This document shows positions 6,905 to 12,886 of a stretch of DNA of 21,110 nt, one piece after another. The stretch's first letter is position 1. Each line of letters starts with the position of its first letter. The DNA lies in IMG/VR virus record IMGVR_UViG_3300010391_000240, positions 1-21,110 of that record; one strand, 5' to 3'. This DNA is from a virus. The notes under the pieces were generated by a model, which worked only from the letters and a program-made list of their open reading frames with translations, was not told where the DNA came from and made no database searches. Made by a program: the position numbers and the translations under genes.

Positions 6905-8448
6905 TAGGGAGCGGTGTCGAGCCCGGACAGGTCCCTCAGCCTCTGTCAGAGGTAGATAGCCCGTTGTTTGCGGGCCTTGTGCTGTCTGACGACTGGGGAA
7001 AAGCCTGGTGGGAGTCCCTGGGTCAATTCGACGCGCTTTACATCGGCAGTCCGTTTGACGGTATAACCAAAACTATCCGGATGTCTGTCTCGGACGACGA
7101 GGTTGTCGTCGACTCATCCAGGTCCTATAGCGAGCTACGCGTGTTTGGAGATCCCATGGGGAACTCCAACACACAGTTGACGTTGTGGAGTATAAGTCCG
7201 CTCGCGTTGGCCACCGCCCACATAGATTTATCAGCCACGCAATCAGCATATGGAGCCCCAACGTGTCGAATGGAAATGAGCAATTCTCTTTGGGAGGTAG
7301 TTATCTCCGATCTGGGGATGGTGCTCAATACCATAGGCATCGATGTCTACAATGCATATATAGCTGTCTGGTCCCCTGGTGGGATGCAGGGAATAATCAT
7401 TGACGATTTTGACACCGGGGGCGCTGCGCTGGATACTGTAGCCATGTTCCCCTACGACCTGACGCCGGGTAATATGGTCCCCGGCTTCAGGACGGAGGAT
7501 GGCACCCTGATCCTGCTGGACCAGAGTATGCTAACTACGGACGATGTGGAGTTCGCTCTGGTGGCCCATGAGGCTGTCAGCGGGGATATGTACATCGACG
7601 TGGCAACGCTGGCTACGGCTGCCAGCGTTGCCACGCCCACGGGCACGGTCATCAGCGGGACCGTGGTAGACACGCGCACCATTAACGCCACGTACTATCA
7701 GGTCCAGGAGGTGGCAGCTACTCCGGGGTTCCTGGTGGAGTTCACGTTCGAGGGCATCACACAGACCCCGCAGGTCCTGCATTTCAAGGGCCGCTACCAG
7801 GGGAACGCTGCCCATGACGTGATACTACAGGTCTGGAACTACAATACCGTTGCCTGGGAGGCCCTCACTGGCCTCGCCGATGACATACCAAACACTGCCG
7901 CTGATGTCCATTATACGTTCACGATGCCGGGCGTCCTCGCGGGCACCTGGCCCACGCACTATGTGAGCGCTGGACAGATGAGGGTGCGGTTTAACCACAC
8001 CACTGCGGGGATTGCAACACATAACCTCTATGTGGACTACATCGCCATACAGCAGCGTTCGATCACCCTCACGGTGAAGGGCACACAGTACACGCTGATA
8101 GACGGCATGGCTGCAGGGACGCAGGACAACGTGACTATCACAGCGGCCTCCGGAATGGCCACGATACTCATCAGCGGGAAATACCGCATCGATGGATACC
8201 TGTGCATGGCTGGTCTGCCGACGCTGACTGTCGAGGGCCACATAGCCATAAACGATGTCATACAGGGGCGCGGTGGATTTAAACACACCCTCCATGATAA
8301 TAGTGCGGAGTTCACAAACGAAACCTACAGCGGGTTTTTCGACCTGGTTGCCGGGGATGAAATCAAATTCAAACTCAAGGGCGATCTGCCCGGTGGCTGG
8401 CTCTCGATAAACGATTTCGCAATGCTCATCCAATACATCGGCAAATAG
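6901..8448 (+). CDS. Fibre-like virion protein with C1q/TNF-like C-terminal domain
   Basis: A 515-residue protein, Gly-, Thr- and Val-rich, with no signal peptide. The N-terminal 240 residues are beta-rich and unrecognised. The middle (about 265-395: TPGFLVEFTFEGITQTPQVL, then TFTMPGVLAGTW and MRVRFNHTTAGIATHNLYVDYI) looks like a carbohydrate-binding-type jelly roll. The last about 115 residues (ISGKYRIDGYLCMAG, then INDVIQGRGGF, YSGFFDLVAGDEIKFKLKG and a final MLIQYIGK) match the strand pattern of trimeric C1q/TNF-like caps. Such proteins are usually host-binding fibres. Its place next to the portal, far from the tail genes, raises a head-attached fibre. I chose ATG 6901 (ATGA overlap); an in-frame ATG at 6862 lies deep inside the previous gene. 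Confidence 0.65.
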   Translation: MIGSGVEPGQVPQPLSEVDSPLFAGLVLSDDWGKAWWESLGQFDALYIGSPFDGITKTIRMSVSDDEVVVDSSRSYSELRVFGDPMGNSNTQLTLWSISPLALATAHIDLSATQSAYGAPTCRMEMSNSLWEVVISDLGMVLNTIGIDVYNAYIAVWSPGGMQGIIIDDFDTGGAALDTVAMFPYDLTPGNMVPGFRTEDGTLILLDQSMLTTDDVEFALVAHEAVSGDMYIDVATLATAASVATPTGTVISGTVVDTRTINATYYQVQEVAATPGFLVEFTFEGITQTPQVLHFKGRYQGNAAHDVILQVWNYNTVAWEALTGLADDIPNTAADVHYTFTMPGVLAGTWPTHYVSAGQMRVRFNHTTAGIATHNLYVDYIAIQQRSITLTVKGTQYTLIDGMAAGTQDNVTITAASGMATILISGKYRIDGYLCMAGLPTLTVEGHIAINDVIQGRGGFKHTLHDNSAEFTNETYSGFFDLVAGDEIKFKLKGDLPGGWLSINDFAMLIQYIGK

Positions 8449-8461
8449 AGGAGGTAGTACA

Positions 8462-8797
8462 ATGTTTTCACTGACGGGCGCAAAACGGTTTGAGGCGGAG
8501 CCCTGGTTTATCGAGGCTCCCACGGAGTGGCAGGGCAAGGTCACAAAAATAGTGGTTGAGCCGGAAAAGTCTTTTTTCAACCGCGCTACCAGCCAGGATG
8601 AGGAACGGCCCAACGCTGCAATCGAGTTTGCGGTGGGCAAGCTCCGCGAAGGGATTTTCGTGGAGCACCTGCGCGTCCGGCCCGTGGTCACGCTGGAGGG
8701 TGCTGATTACGATGCGTTTCTGGCAGCGCTCCCCGTCATGGCCTCGCTGGAGGCCCTGGTGGTGGACGTGCTCCAGAACCCCAGGCCGAGGGTATAG
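8462..8797 (+). CDS. Hypothetical phage protein
   Basis: A 111-residue soluble protein, not recognised. The N-terminal half is strand-like (FEAEPWFIEAPTEWQGKVTKIVVEPE). The C-terminal half has an acidic alpha/beta run (DYDAFLAALPVMASLEALVVDVLQNPRPRV). There is no Cys, membrane span or signal peptide. A strong GGAGG Shine-Dalgarno lies in the 13-bp gap after the fibre gene. The next gene starts 2 bp after its stop. It could be a fibre chaperone or accessory by position only. Confidence 0.65.
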   Translation: MFSLTGAKRFEAEPWFIEAPTEWQGKVTKIVVEPEKSFFNRATSQDEERPNAAIEFAVGKLREGIFVEHLRVRPVVTLEGADYDAFLAALPVMASLEALVVDVLQNPRPRV

Positions 8798-8799
8798 CC

Positions 8800-9375
8800 A
8801 TGACAATAAAACTCACTCGCTCGGACGTTGTCAGGCTGTACGAGGTCATCAGGCTGGTGCTCAGGGCCCCTGCGTTCTCGTTTTCGCTGATGAACCAGCT
8901 CCATCTCCTGTCTGCCTGTCTGAAGGCCCTCATTGGGGCCATGGAGGCCACTGCGCGGCCTATAGGAGCGCTGGAGCAGTACGTGGCAGAGCATACCAAG
9001 CTCCAGTTAGCGCATGCCCAGCGGGACAGGTCTGGCCGCGCCATGAAGCGGCCTGACGGTCACTACATAATCCGCGAGGGCGAGATGCCCAAACTGACCG
9101 AGGCCATAGCCAGCCTCATAGCTAAATACGCAGACCAGGGCCATGATATCAATGACCTCTATACCTCACACCTGAGCATGTGCAACGAGTTCATGGCAGA
9201 GATGATCGACGTGGAGGTCGCCCCTATGACCCCGGAGCAGATGGCTGCTATCGAGGGACTCTGCCAGTCCGGCAGGCTGAGCCTGACCGGGGAGGACGTG
9301 GTGCTGTTACAGGCTATGGTGCCTCAGCATGAGCCCGCCCCTGCCGCCAAATGGGATAACTGTGACGGGCATTAG
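8800..9375 (+). CDS. Hypothetical helical phage protein
   Basis: A 191-residue protein, largely alpha-helical, not recognised. The first 55 residues contain a helical run with moderately hydrophobic stretches (DVVRLYEVIRLVLRAPAFSF, LMNQLHLLSACLKALIGAM). The middle has a short polar segment with DGHYIIREGEMPKLTEAI. The C-terminal third has a PMTPEQMAAIEGL motif followed by LTGEDVVLLQAMV. No signal peptide. Its start follows the previous stop by 2 bp with only a weak GAGGG upstream. The next small gene begins within its last codons. The function is unknown; its place just before the lysis block is the only clue. Confidence 0.65.
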   Translation: MTIKLTRSDVVRLYEVIRLVLRAPAFSFSLMNQLHLLSACLKALIGAMEATARPIGALEQYVAEHTKLQLAHAQRDRSGRAMKRPDGHYIIREGEMPKLTEAIASLIAKYADQGHDINDLYTSHLSMCNEFMAEMIDVEVAPMTPEQMAAIEGLCQSGRLSLTGEDVVLLQAMVPQHEPAPAAKWDNCDGH

Positions 9376-9562
9376 CGTAGAGGCGTTCGAGACTTGGAGC
9401 GAGGAGCGCATACGCGCAAAAAACAAATGCGCCGGGAGGGCCTGTACGCCCTCCTATGGCGATGAGATGTGCCGGGCCTGCTATGTGGCACAGTGCCAGG
9501 GCAGGCAGCATATAGCAGGAGTCCGGGACAACAGAGAGGCCCATGAGGATGACGTTGTCTGA
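9362..9562 (+). CDS. Small cysteine-rich protein, candidate zinc finger (A)
   Basis: A 66-residue protein from GTG 9362; a longer in-frame ATG at 9329 would overlap the previous gene more. It has five cysteines in the order C-x4-C-x8-C-x2-C-x4-C (KCAGRACTPSYGDEMCRACY), so a zinc-binding knuckle is likely. The C-terminus is acidic. It overlaps the gene before (14 bp) and the gene after (20 bp). The next gene shares the C-x-P-x6-C-x2-C-[YW] core, so the two are probably an old tandem duplication. The start choice is uncertain because the Shine-Dalgarno (TGGGA) is weak. Role unknown; small zinc proteins of phages often bind nucleic acid or host enzymes. Confidence 0.55.
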   Translation: MTGISVEAFETWSEERIRAKNKCAGRACTPSYGDEMCRACYVAQCQGRQHIAGVRDNREAHEDDVV

Positions 9563-9734
9563 GGCCCTGAGATATACCGAGTGGGCGCAGCAATGCCTAC
9601 AGGATAATTCCATATGCCGCCATGCCAACCAGGCAAACATGCCCTCGCGGTGCATCCCGCTGAGGGCCGAGAGGCGGTGTCAGGAATGCTGGCAGGCGGC
9701 ACAGGAGGCGCACGATGAGCAGAGACATAAATAA
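9543..9734 (+). CDS. Small cysteine-rich protein, candidate zinc finger (B)
   Basis: A 63-residue protein with five cysteines (C-x6-C-x11-C-x8-C-x2-C). The last three form SRCIPLRAERRCQECW, matching the preceding gene's core C-x-P-x6-C-x2-C-[YW]. Arg- and Gln-rich, no membrane span. ATG 9543 and ATG 9549 are both possible; AGAGG at 9535-9539 is better spaced for 9549. It overlaps the previous gene by 20 bp and the endolysin gene by 20 bp, so it sits in the translation-coupled chain leading into the lysis cassette. Function unknown. Confidence 0.55.
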   Translation: MRMTLSEALRYTEWAQQCLQDNSICRHANQANMPSRCIPLRAERRCQECWQAAQEAHDEQRHK

Positions 9735-10143
9735 ACTCGCCCCGGACGTCCGGGCGCTGTGCGTGTTGCTGATCGATCAGGCCCGAATAGCAGGCATCAA
9801 AATAGGCATCACGTCCACCCTCAGGACTCCGCAGGAGCAGGAGGCCCTATATGCCCTGGGCCGCATGCCTGTCGAGGCGGTCAATGCCCTGCGAGGTGCG
9901 GCTGGCATGCCCTCCATCACGGAGGAGGAAAATAACAGGCGCGTGACGTGGACCCGGCAGAGCCGCCACCTGACGGGCCGGGCTTTTGATTTTGTGGTTA
10001 TCCATCCCAGGGGATATGCCGACTGGCATAACATAGAGGCGTTCACGCGCGTTGGCGAGATCGGGGAAGCCCTCGGGCTTTATTGGGGTGGCCGGTTCGA
10101 GAAAAGAGACCTCGCGCATTTTCAGGCGGAGCCGCCCGAATGA
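9715..10143 (+). CDS. M15-family peptidoglycan endopeptidase (endolysin)
   Basis: A lytic enzyme that cuts the peptide part of the cell wall (L-alanyl-D-glutamate or D-Ala-type peptidase, M15/VanY fold). The 142-residue length fits single-domain phage M15 endolysins. The zinc ligands are visible as H85 and D92 in SRHLTGRAFDF and H135 in DLAHFQ, with D132 as the likely catalytic acid just before. The GLYWGGRF block ahead of it is typical. No signal peptide is seen, so it needs a holin for release. ATG 9715 has a GGAGG six bases upstream. Its stop overlaps the next start (ATGA at 10140-10143). It heads a four-gene lysis cassette. Confidence 0.9.
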   Translation: MSRDINKLAPDVRALCVLLIDQARIAGIKIGITSTLRTPQEQEALYALGRMPVEAVNALRGAAGMPSITEEENNRRVTWTRQSRHLTGRAFDFVVIHPRGYADWHNIEAFTRVGEIGEALGLYWGGRFEKRDLAHFQAEPPE

Positions 10144-10427
10144 CGCCGCCCCCTGCCAAGGGATTTATCCGCGCTATGCTCTCCTCGGATAGTGCGGTCT
10201 CGTTTGGCCGCGTGGCCGCGTTTACGCTCCTGATTGCGTACATCCCCGGCTATGTCTATACCGTGTTCACGTGGCGTTGGGATGCCATGACGCTGGTCTA
10301 CTATAACTGCGTGCAGGTTTTGTTTTTTCTGGCCGCGCTGATGCCCTCCAAGATCACGGACGCCATGAGGGCGATATTCTCACGCGGGGCAGAGACCGCC
10401 AAGCCCACCACAGAGGAGAGGCCATGA
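10140..10427 (+). CDS. Two-segment membrane protein, probable holin
   Basis: A 95-residue protein with two hydrophobic segments: about 22-44 (GRVAAFTLLIAYIPGYVYTV) and about 50-68 (LVYYNCVQVLFFLAALM). It has a charged C-terminal tail (SRGAETAKPTTEERP). Size, topology and position directly after the endolysin fit a class II-type holin that makes membrane lesions to release the enzyme. ATG 10140 overlaps the endolysin stop, and its own stop overlaps the next ATG (10424-10427). Holins are too diverse to assign by sequence; an anti-holin or other inner-membrane protein remains possible. Confidence 0.65.
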   Translation: MTPPPAKGFIRAMLSSDSAVSFGRVAAFTLLIAYIPGYVYTVFTWRWDAMTLVYYNCVQVLFFLAALMPSKITDAMRAIFSRGAETAKPTTEERP

Positions 10428-10822
10428 CAATATCAGACGCGCTTGTCAAGATCAAGGACGTGCTCAAAAGGATCTTCGCAAATAAATATCTGAGGTATGT
10501 TTTCCTCGGATTAGTAGCCCTGTGCGGCCTGTATTTTCTGTTCACCGGCTCTGGCCGCGATATCACGTACCGGATTTTCAGAGACCAGATCAATGCGCAC
10601 TCCGCCACCATACAGGCCACATACGAGGCGCAGATCAAGGCCCTCGGGCTGGAGCTACAGGCCCGTAATAAGGAGCTTGCAGCCTCACACAAGCGCGTGG
10701 AGATGCTGAACGAGAAGCTCTCCGGCCTCATGGAGAGGCGTAGGAATATCAAGCCCCCGGCCACGGGCCAGGAGCTTGTAAAACGCTTTAGGGAGATCGG
10801 CTATGATGTCACAGTGCGTTAG
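10424..10822 (+). CDS. Rz-like inner-membrane spanin candidate
   Basis: A 132-residue protein with one transmembrane segment near the N-terminus (about 23-41, LRYVFLGLVALCGLYFLF), followed by a long periplasmic coiled coil (about 55-105, TYEAQIKALGLELQARNKEL onward). This is the plan of phage i-spanins such as lambda Rz, which join an outer-membrane partner to fuse the two membranes at lysis. The gene overlaps the holin-like gene by 4 bp, and its last 20 bp overlap the next gene, as Rz and Rz1 often do. The short cytoplasmic N-terminus is basic. Assignment rests on topology and position. Confidence 0.65.
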   Translation: MTISDALVKIKDVLKRIFANKYLRYVFLGLVALCGLYFLFTGSGRDITYRIFRDQINAHSATIQATYEAQIKALGLELQARNKELAASHKRVEMLNEKLSGLMERRRNIKPPATGQELVKRFREIGYDVTVR

Positions 10823-11198
10823 TGTCGTCCTGTTGCTGTTGGCCTTGGCGCTGCCCTGCGGGGCGGCTGAGGTCTGTATGGGAGAGGCCCCGGCGCGAGC
10901 CGTGCTGATAGAGCTGGAGGCGTGCAGGGTAGACCGTGATATCATCTCGTCCCAGGCCAGCATCGTACAGGAGCAGAGGCAACAGATAGATATACTCAAT
11001 GGCGTGGCCGTGACGCTCTCTGCGCAGGTGCAGGCGGACGCCGTGACTATCGAGGAGCGCGGTAAACAGGTGGAGTTGGTGCAGAGCCAGTGCGAGGCAC
11101 AGATAGAGGCCGCGCGGCCCAGCCTGATGGATCGCCTCGGATGGGGTGGCGGTGGTGCGCTCCTGGGCCTCCTGTTTGGTGTGATGTTGGTTTTGTAA
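10803..11198 (+). CDS. Exported coiled-coil protein with C-terminal membrane anchor, possible spanin partner
   Basis: A 131-residue protein. The N-terminal signal segment (about 6-22, VSVVLLLLALALPCGAA) has likely signal peptidase I cleavage after GAA. A periplasmic coiled coil follows (about 35-100, rich in Gln and Glu), then a C-terminal hydrophobic segment (about 113-131, GGGGALLGLLFGVMLVL) ending at the stop. Lambda Rz1 is a short lipoprotein without a C-terminal anchor, and this protein has no good lipobox (the Cys near the signal end is preceded by Pro). The two-ended topology is closer to unimolecular spanins. The gene starts in the last 20 bp of the Rz-like gene. ATG 10803 or 10806 are both possible. 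It is the last gene before the second palindromic promoter. Confidence 0.6.
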   Translation: MMSQCVSVVLLLLALALPCGAAEVCMGEAPARAVLIELEACRVDRDIISSQASIVQEQRQQIDILNGVAVTLSAQVQADAVTIEERGKQVELVQSQCEAQIEAARPSLMDRLGWGGGGALLGLLFGVMLVL

Positions 11199-11235
11199 TT
11201 TGGCTTGATTAAGCCCCGGAGGTAGGTGATAATAT
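11199..11235 (+). promoter_or_regulatory. Palindromic late-type promoter, leaderless start for the protease-capsid operon (copy 2)
   Basis: Exact second copy (11199-11219) of the 21-bp sequence at 4646-4666, with the palindrome GGCTTGATTAAGCC at 11202-11215. TTGATT (11205-11210) and GATAAT (11228-11233) are separated by 17 bp. The ATG at 11240 is 7 nt beyond the -10, the same geometry as copy 1. GGAGGT at 11218-11223 is 16 bases from the ATG, too far to act as a normal ribosome site, and it would lie upstream of the predicted transcript. The copy begins right after the stop of the spanin-like gene. It splits the late region into two transcription units. Confidence 0.65.
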
Positions 11236-11239
11236 TTCC

Positions 11240-12421
11240 ATGCGGAAAATAATAATTAGCGGTATCATCGGGTGGGACGCCAATGCCAAAGACCTCCGCA
11301 AGGCCCTGACCGAGGCCAACGGCCAGCCTGTCCAGATAGAGATCAACTCCCCCGGTGGTCTCGTCTATGAGGGCATCGAGATGTACAACCTAATCAGACG
11401 CTACAAGGGCCGCACTGAGTGCGTCATCATGGGCATGGCTGCGTCCATGGCGTCGTACATCGCGCTGGCCTGTGACAAAGCCAAGGCCATGTCCAACGCC
11501 ACGTACATGATCCACAACGCCCTCACCGTGGCCATGGGCAACCATAACCAGCTCCGCAAAACCGCAACGCAGCTCGAAAACATATCCCAGCTCCTGGCCA
11601 ACGCCTATCAGGCCAAAACCAAACTCCCTATGAAAAACATCCGCCGCATGATGGATGAGGAAACGTTCCTGTACGGCTCCGAGATTGGCGAGGCCGGGTT
11701 TGTGGACGAGGTCATACAGGCAGAGCCGAGGGAAACGCCCGACAAGGCCAGTGCGGTCGCGCAGGCACAGGCCACGCTCGGGGCTATGTGGACTGCCATG
11801 AGGGACAGCGTGGAGGCTCAGGGTGACCTACAGAGAGCCGCGGCTATCCTGGACCCTGCCGCGATGCAGGCCGCACTACCCGGCATCGATGAGGGCGAGG
11901 TGGCATCCTCTGACGACAAAACGTTCGAGCCCGCCGGGACGCTCTCCGGCTTTAGCGGAATAACCGAGCCCGGAGTTCCGGGCGCAAAAAACACGGAGGT
12001 AAGACAAAAAATGACACTCGCAGAACTGCTCGCAGCCAACCCGGCTGCCAGCGCAGAGCACCTCGCAATGCTCTCGACGGCCCGTATTGAGGCCGAGACC
12101 GCAGTCAGGACGCAGCTCAAGGCGACGGCCCTGAAGGCCGTCAAATACATGGAGGGCTACCCCAGGGCTATACAGGCCCTCGCCATCAGCGTGCTGTCCG
12201 GCGAGAGGGGCCTCGATGTGCTCGAGGGCGCAGCCGTGGCCTACGAGGCCATGACCGAGGCTGGCAAGTCCACCGCCGCACAGACCGAGGGTGGCACGCT
12301 GCCCGAGACCCCGCCGTCTGACGGGGCTGGCGCAGCCGCACAGAAGATTTCCAAATACGAGGAGACCGGGGTCGTGGACTCCGTGGAGGCATACAAAGCC
12401 ATGGTCAAGGAGGGCAAATAA
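11240..12421 (+). CDS. Prohead maturation protease (ClpP/S14-like) with C-terminal scaffold domain
   Basis: A 393-residue protease of the lambda gpC functional type but with a ClpP-like fold. The catalytic triad is visible as S69 in GMAASMAS, H92 in YMIHNA, and D139 in MMDEETF. The oxyanion-loop NSPGG is at 36-40 and the ending GEAGFVDEV at about 150-158. Residues after about 258 form a separate Ala-rich helical domain (TLAELLAANPAASAEHLAML onward), also made alone from an internal start, as with lambda C and Nu3. It cleaves scaffold and itself during head assembly. The ATG is at the predicted transcript start and lacks a well-placed Shine-Dalgarno, implying leaderless translation. Decoration and capsid genes follow directly. 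Confidence 0.9.
   Translation: MRKIIISGIIGWDANAKDLRKALTEANGQPVQIEINSPGGLVYEGIEMYNLIRRYKGRTECVIMGMAASMASYIALACDKAKAMSNATYMIHNALTVAMGNHNQLRKTATQLENISQLLANAYQAKTKLPMKNIRRMMDEETFLYGSEIGEAGFVDEVIQAEPRETPDKASAVAQAQATLGAMWTAMRDSVEAQGDLQRAAAILDPAAMQAALPGIDEGEVASSDDKTFEPAGTLSGFSGITEPGVPGAKNTEVRQKMTLAELLAANPAASAEHLAMLSTARIEAETAVRTQLKATALKAVKYMEGYPRAIQALAISVLSGERGLDVLEGAAVAYEAMTEAGKSTAAQTEGGTLPETPPSDGAGAAAQKISKYEETGVVDSVEAYKAMVKEGK
12011..12421 (+). CDS. Internal in-frame start: capsid scaffold protein nested in the protease gene (Nu3-like)
   Basis: Inside the protease gene, GGAGGT at 11995-12000 precedes an in-frame ATG at 12011. This would give a 136-residue protein starting MTLAELLAANP, equal to residues 258-393 of the full-length product. 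It is Ala-, Glu- and Gln-rich and helical, with no protease residues, as expected for a scaffold. The same arrangement, Nu3 within C, is established in lambda and in many phages with fused protease-scaffold genes. The stretch before the ATG (about residues 215-257) looks like a flexible linker. The spacing of 11 bases from GGAGG is a little long but workable. Confidence 0.65.
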   Translation: MTLAELLAANPAASAEHLAMLSTARIEAETAVRTQLKATALKAVKYMEGYPRAIQALAISVLSGERGLDVLEGAAVAYEAMTEAGKSTAAQTEGGTLPETPPSDGAGAAAQKISKYEETGVVDSVEAYKAMVKEGK

Positions 12422-12424
12422 CCC

Positions 12425-12871
12425 ATGCCCGTACAGAGCGAAGTAGGCATAGACCTGAGCCCGTTCGTGCTCGGGGGCCTCGGTCTCTACAAAGACGAGG
12501 TGACGTTCCTCCAGGACGCAGTCCGCGAGGCCGACCTGGTGAGGTACACGCTGCTGGCCAAAATAGCGGCCTCCGGCAAACTGGTTCCGTTCTCGGACGA
12601 GGCCGCAGTGAACGGCACTGCTATCCCCTACGGCATCTACGTGGGCGAGGACATCCCGTTTGCCTCTCTGGTGGCCGGGGACGTGGTGGCGCCCTCCGTG
12701 CTGGTTGGCGGGGCATGCCTCATCGACAACACCAAACTGGTCATCGAGAACGCCAAAACGCTGGCCACGGTCATCACCGTTGGGACCACAGACCTGCGGA
12801 CTGTGGAGGACCACCTGGCTACCAGGGGCATATTCAGCGCCGCCACCGTCGAGATCGACGGGAACGTATAA
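12425..12871 (+). CDS. Head decoration protein, lambda gpD family
   Basis: A 148-residue protein that trimerises on the outside of the expanded capsid and stabilises it. The order SGKLVPF, then GIYVGEDI and LVGGACLIDNTKLV, with a C-terminal DLRTVEDHLATRGIF, matches the gpD-type beta-tulip family; lambda gpD is 110 residues, so this one has an N-terminal extension. Neighbours are diagnostic: protease and scaffold before, major capsid after. A GGAGGG sits about 10 bases before ATG 12425. No odd features. Confidence 0.9.
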   Translation: MPVQSEVGIDLSPFVLGGLGLYKDEVTFLQDAVREADLVRYTLLAKIAASGKLVPFSDEAAVNGTAIPYGIYVGEDIPFASLVAGDVVAPSVLVGGACLIDNTKLVIENAKTLATVITVGTTDLRTVEDHLATRGIFSAATVEIDGNV

Positions 12872-12886
12872 AGGAGGATTCAGATT

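Noticed and set aside
7825-8691. Reverse-strand frame of 288 codons opposite the fibre gene
   Set aside because: Antisense to two forward genes with good starts; the translation shows no domain pattern.
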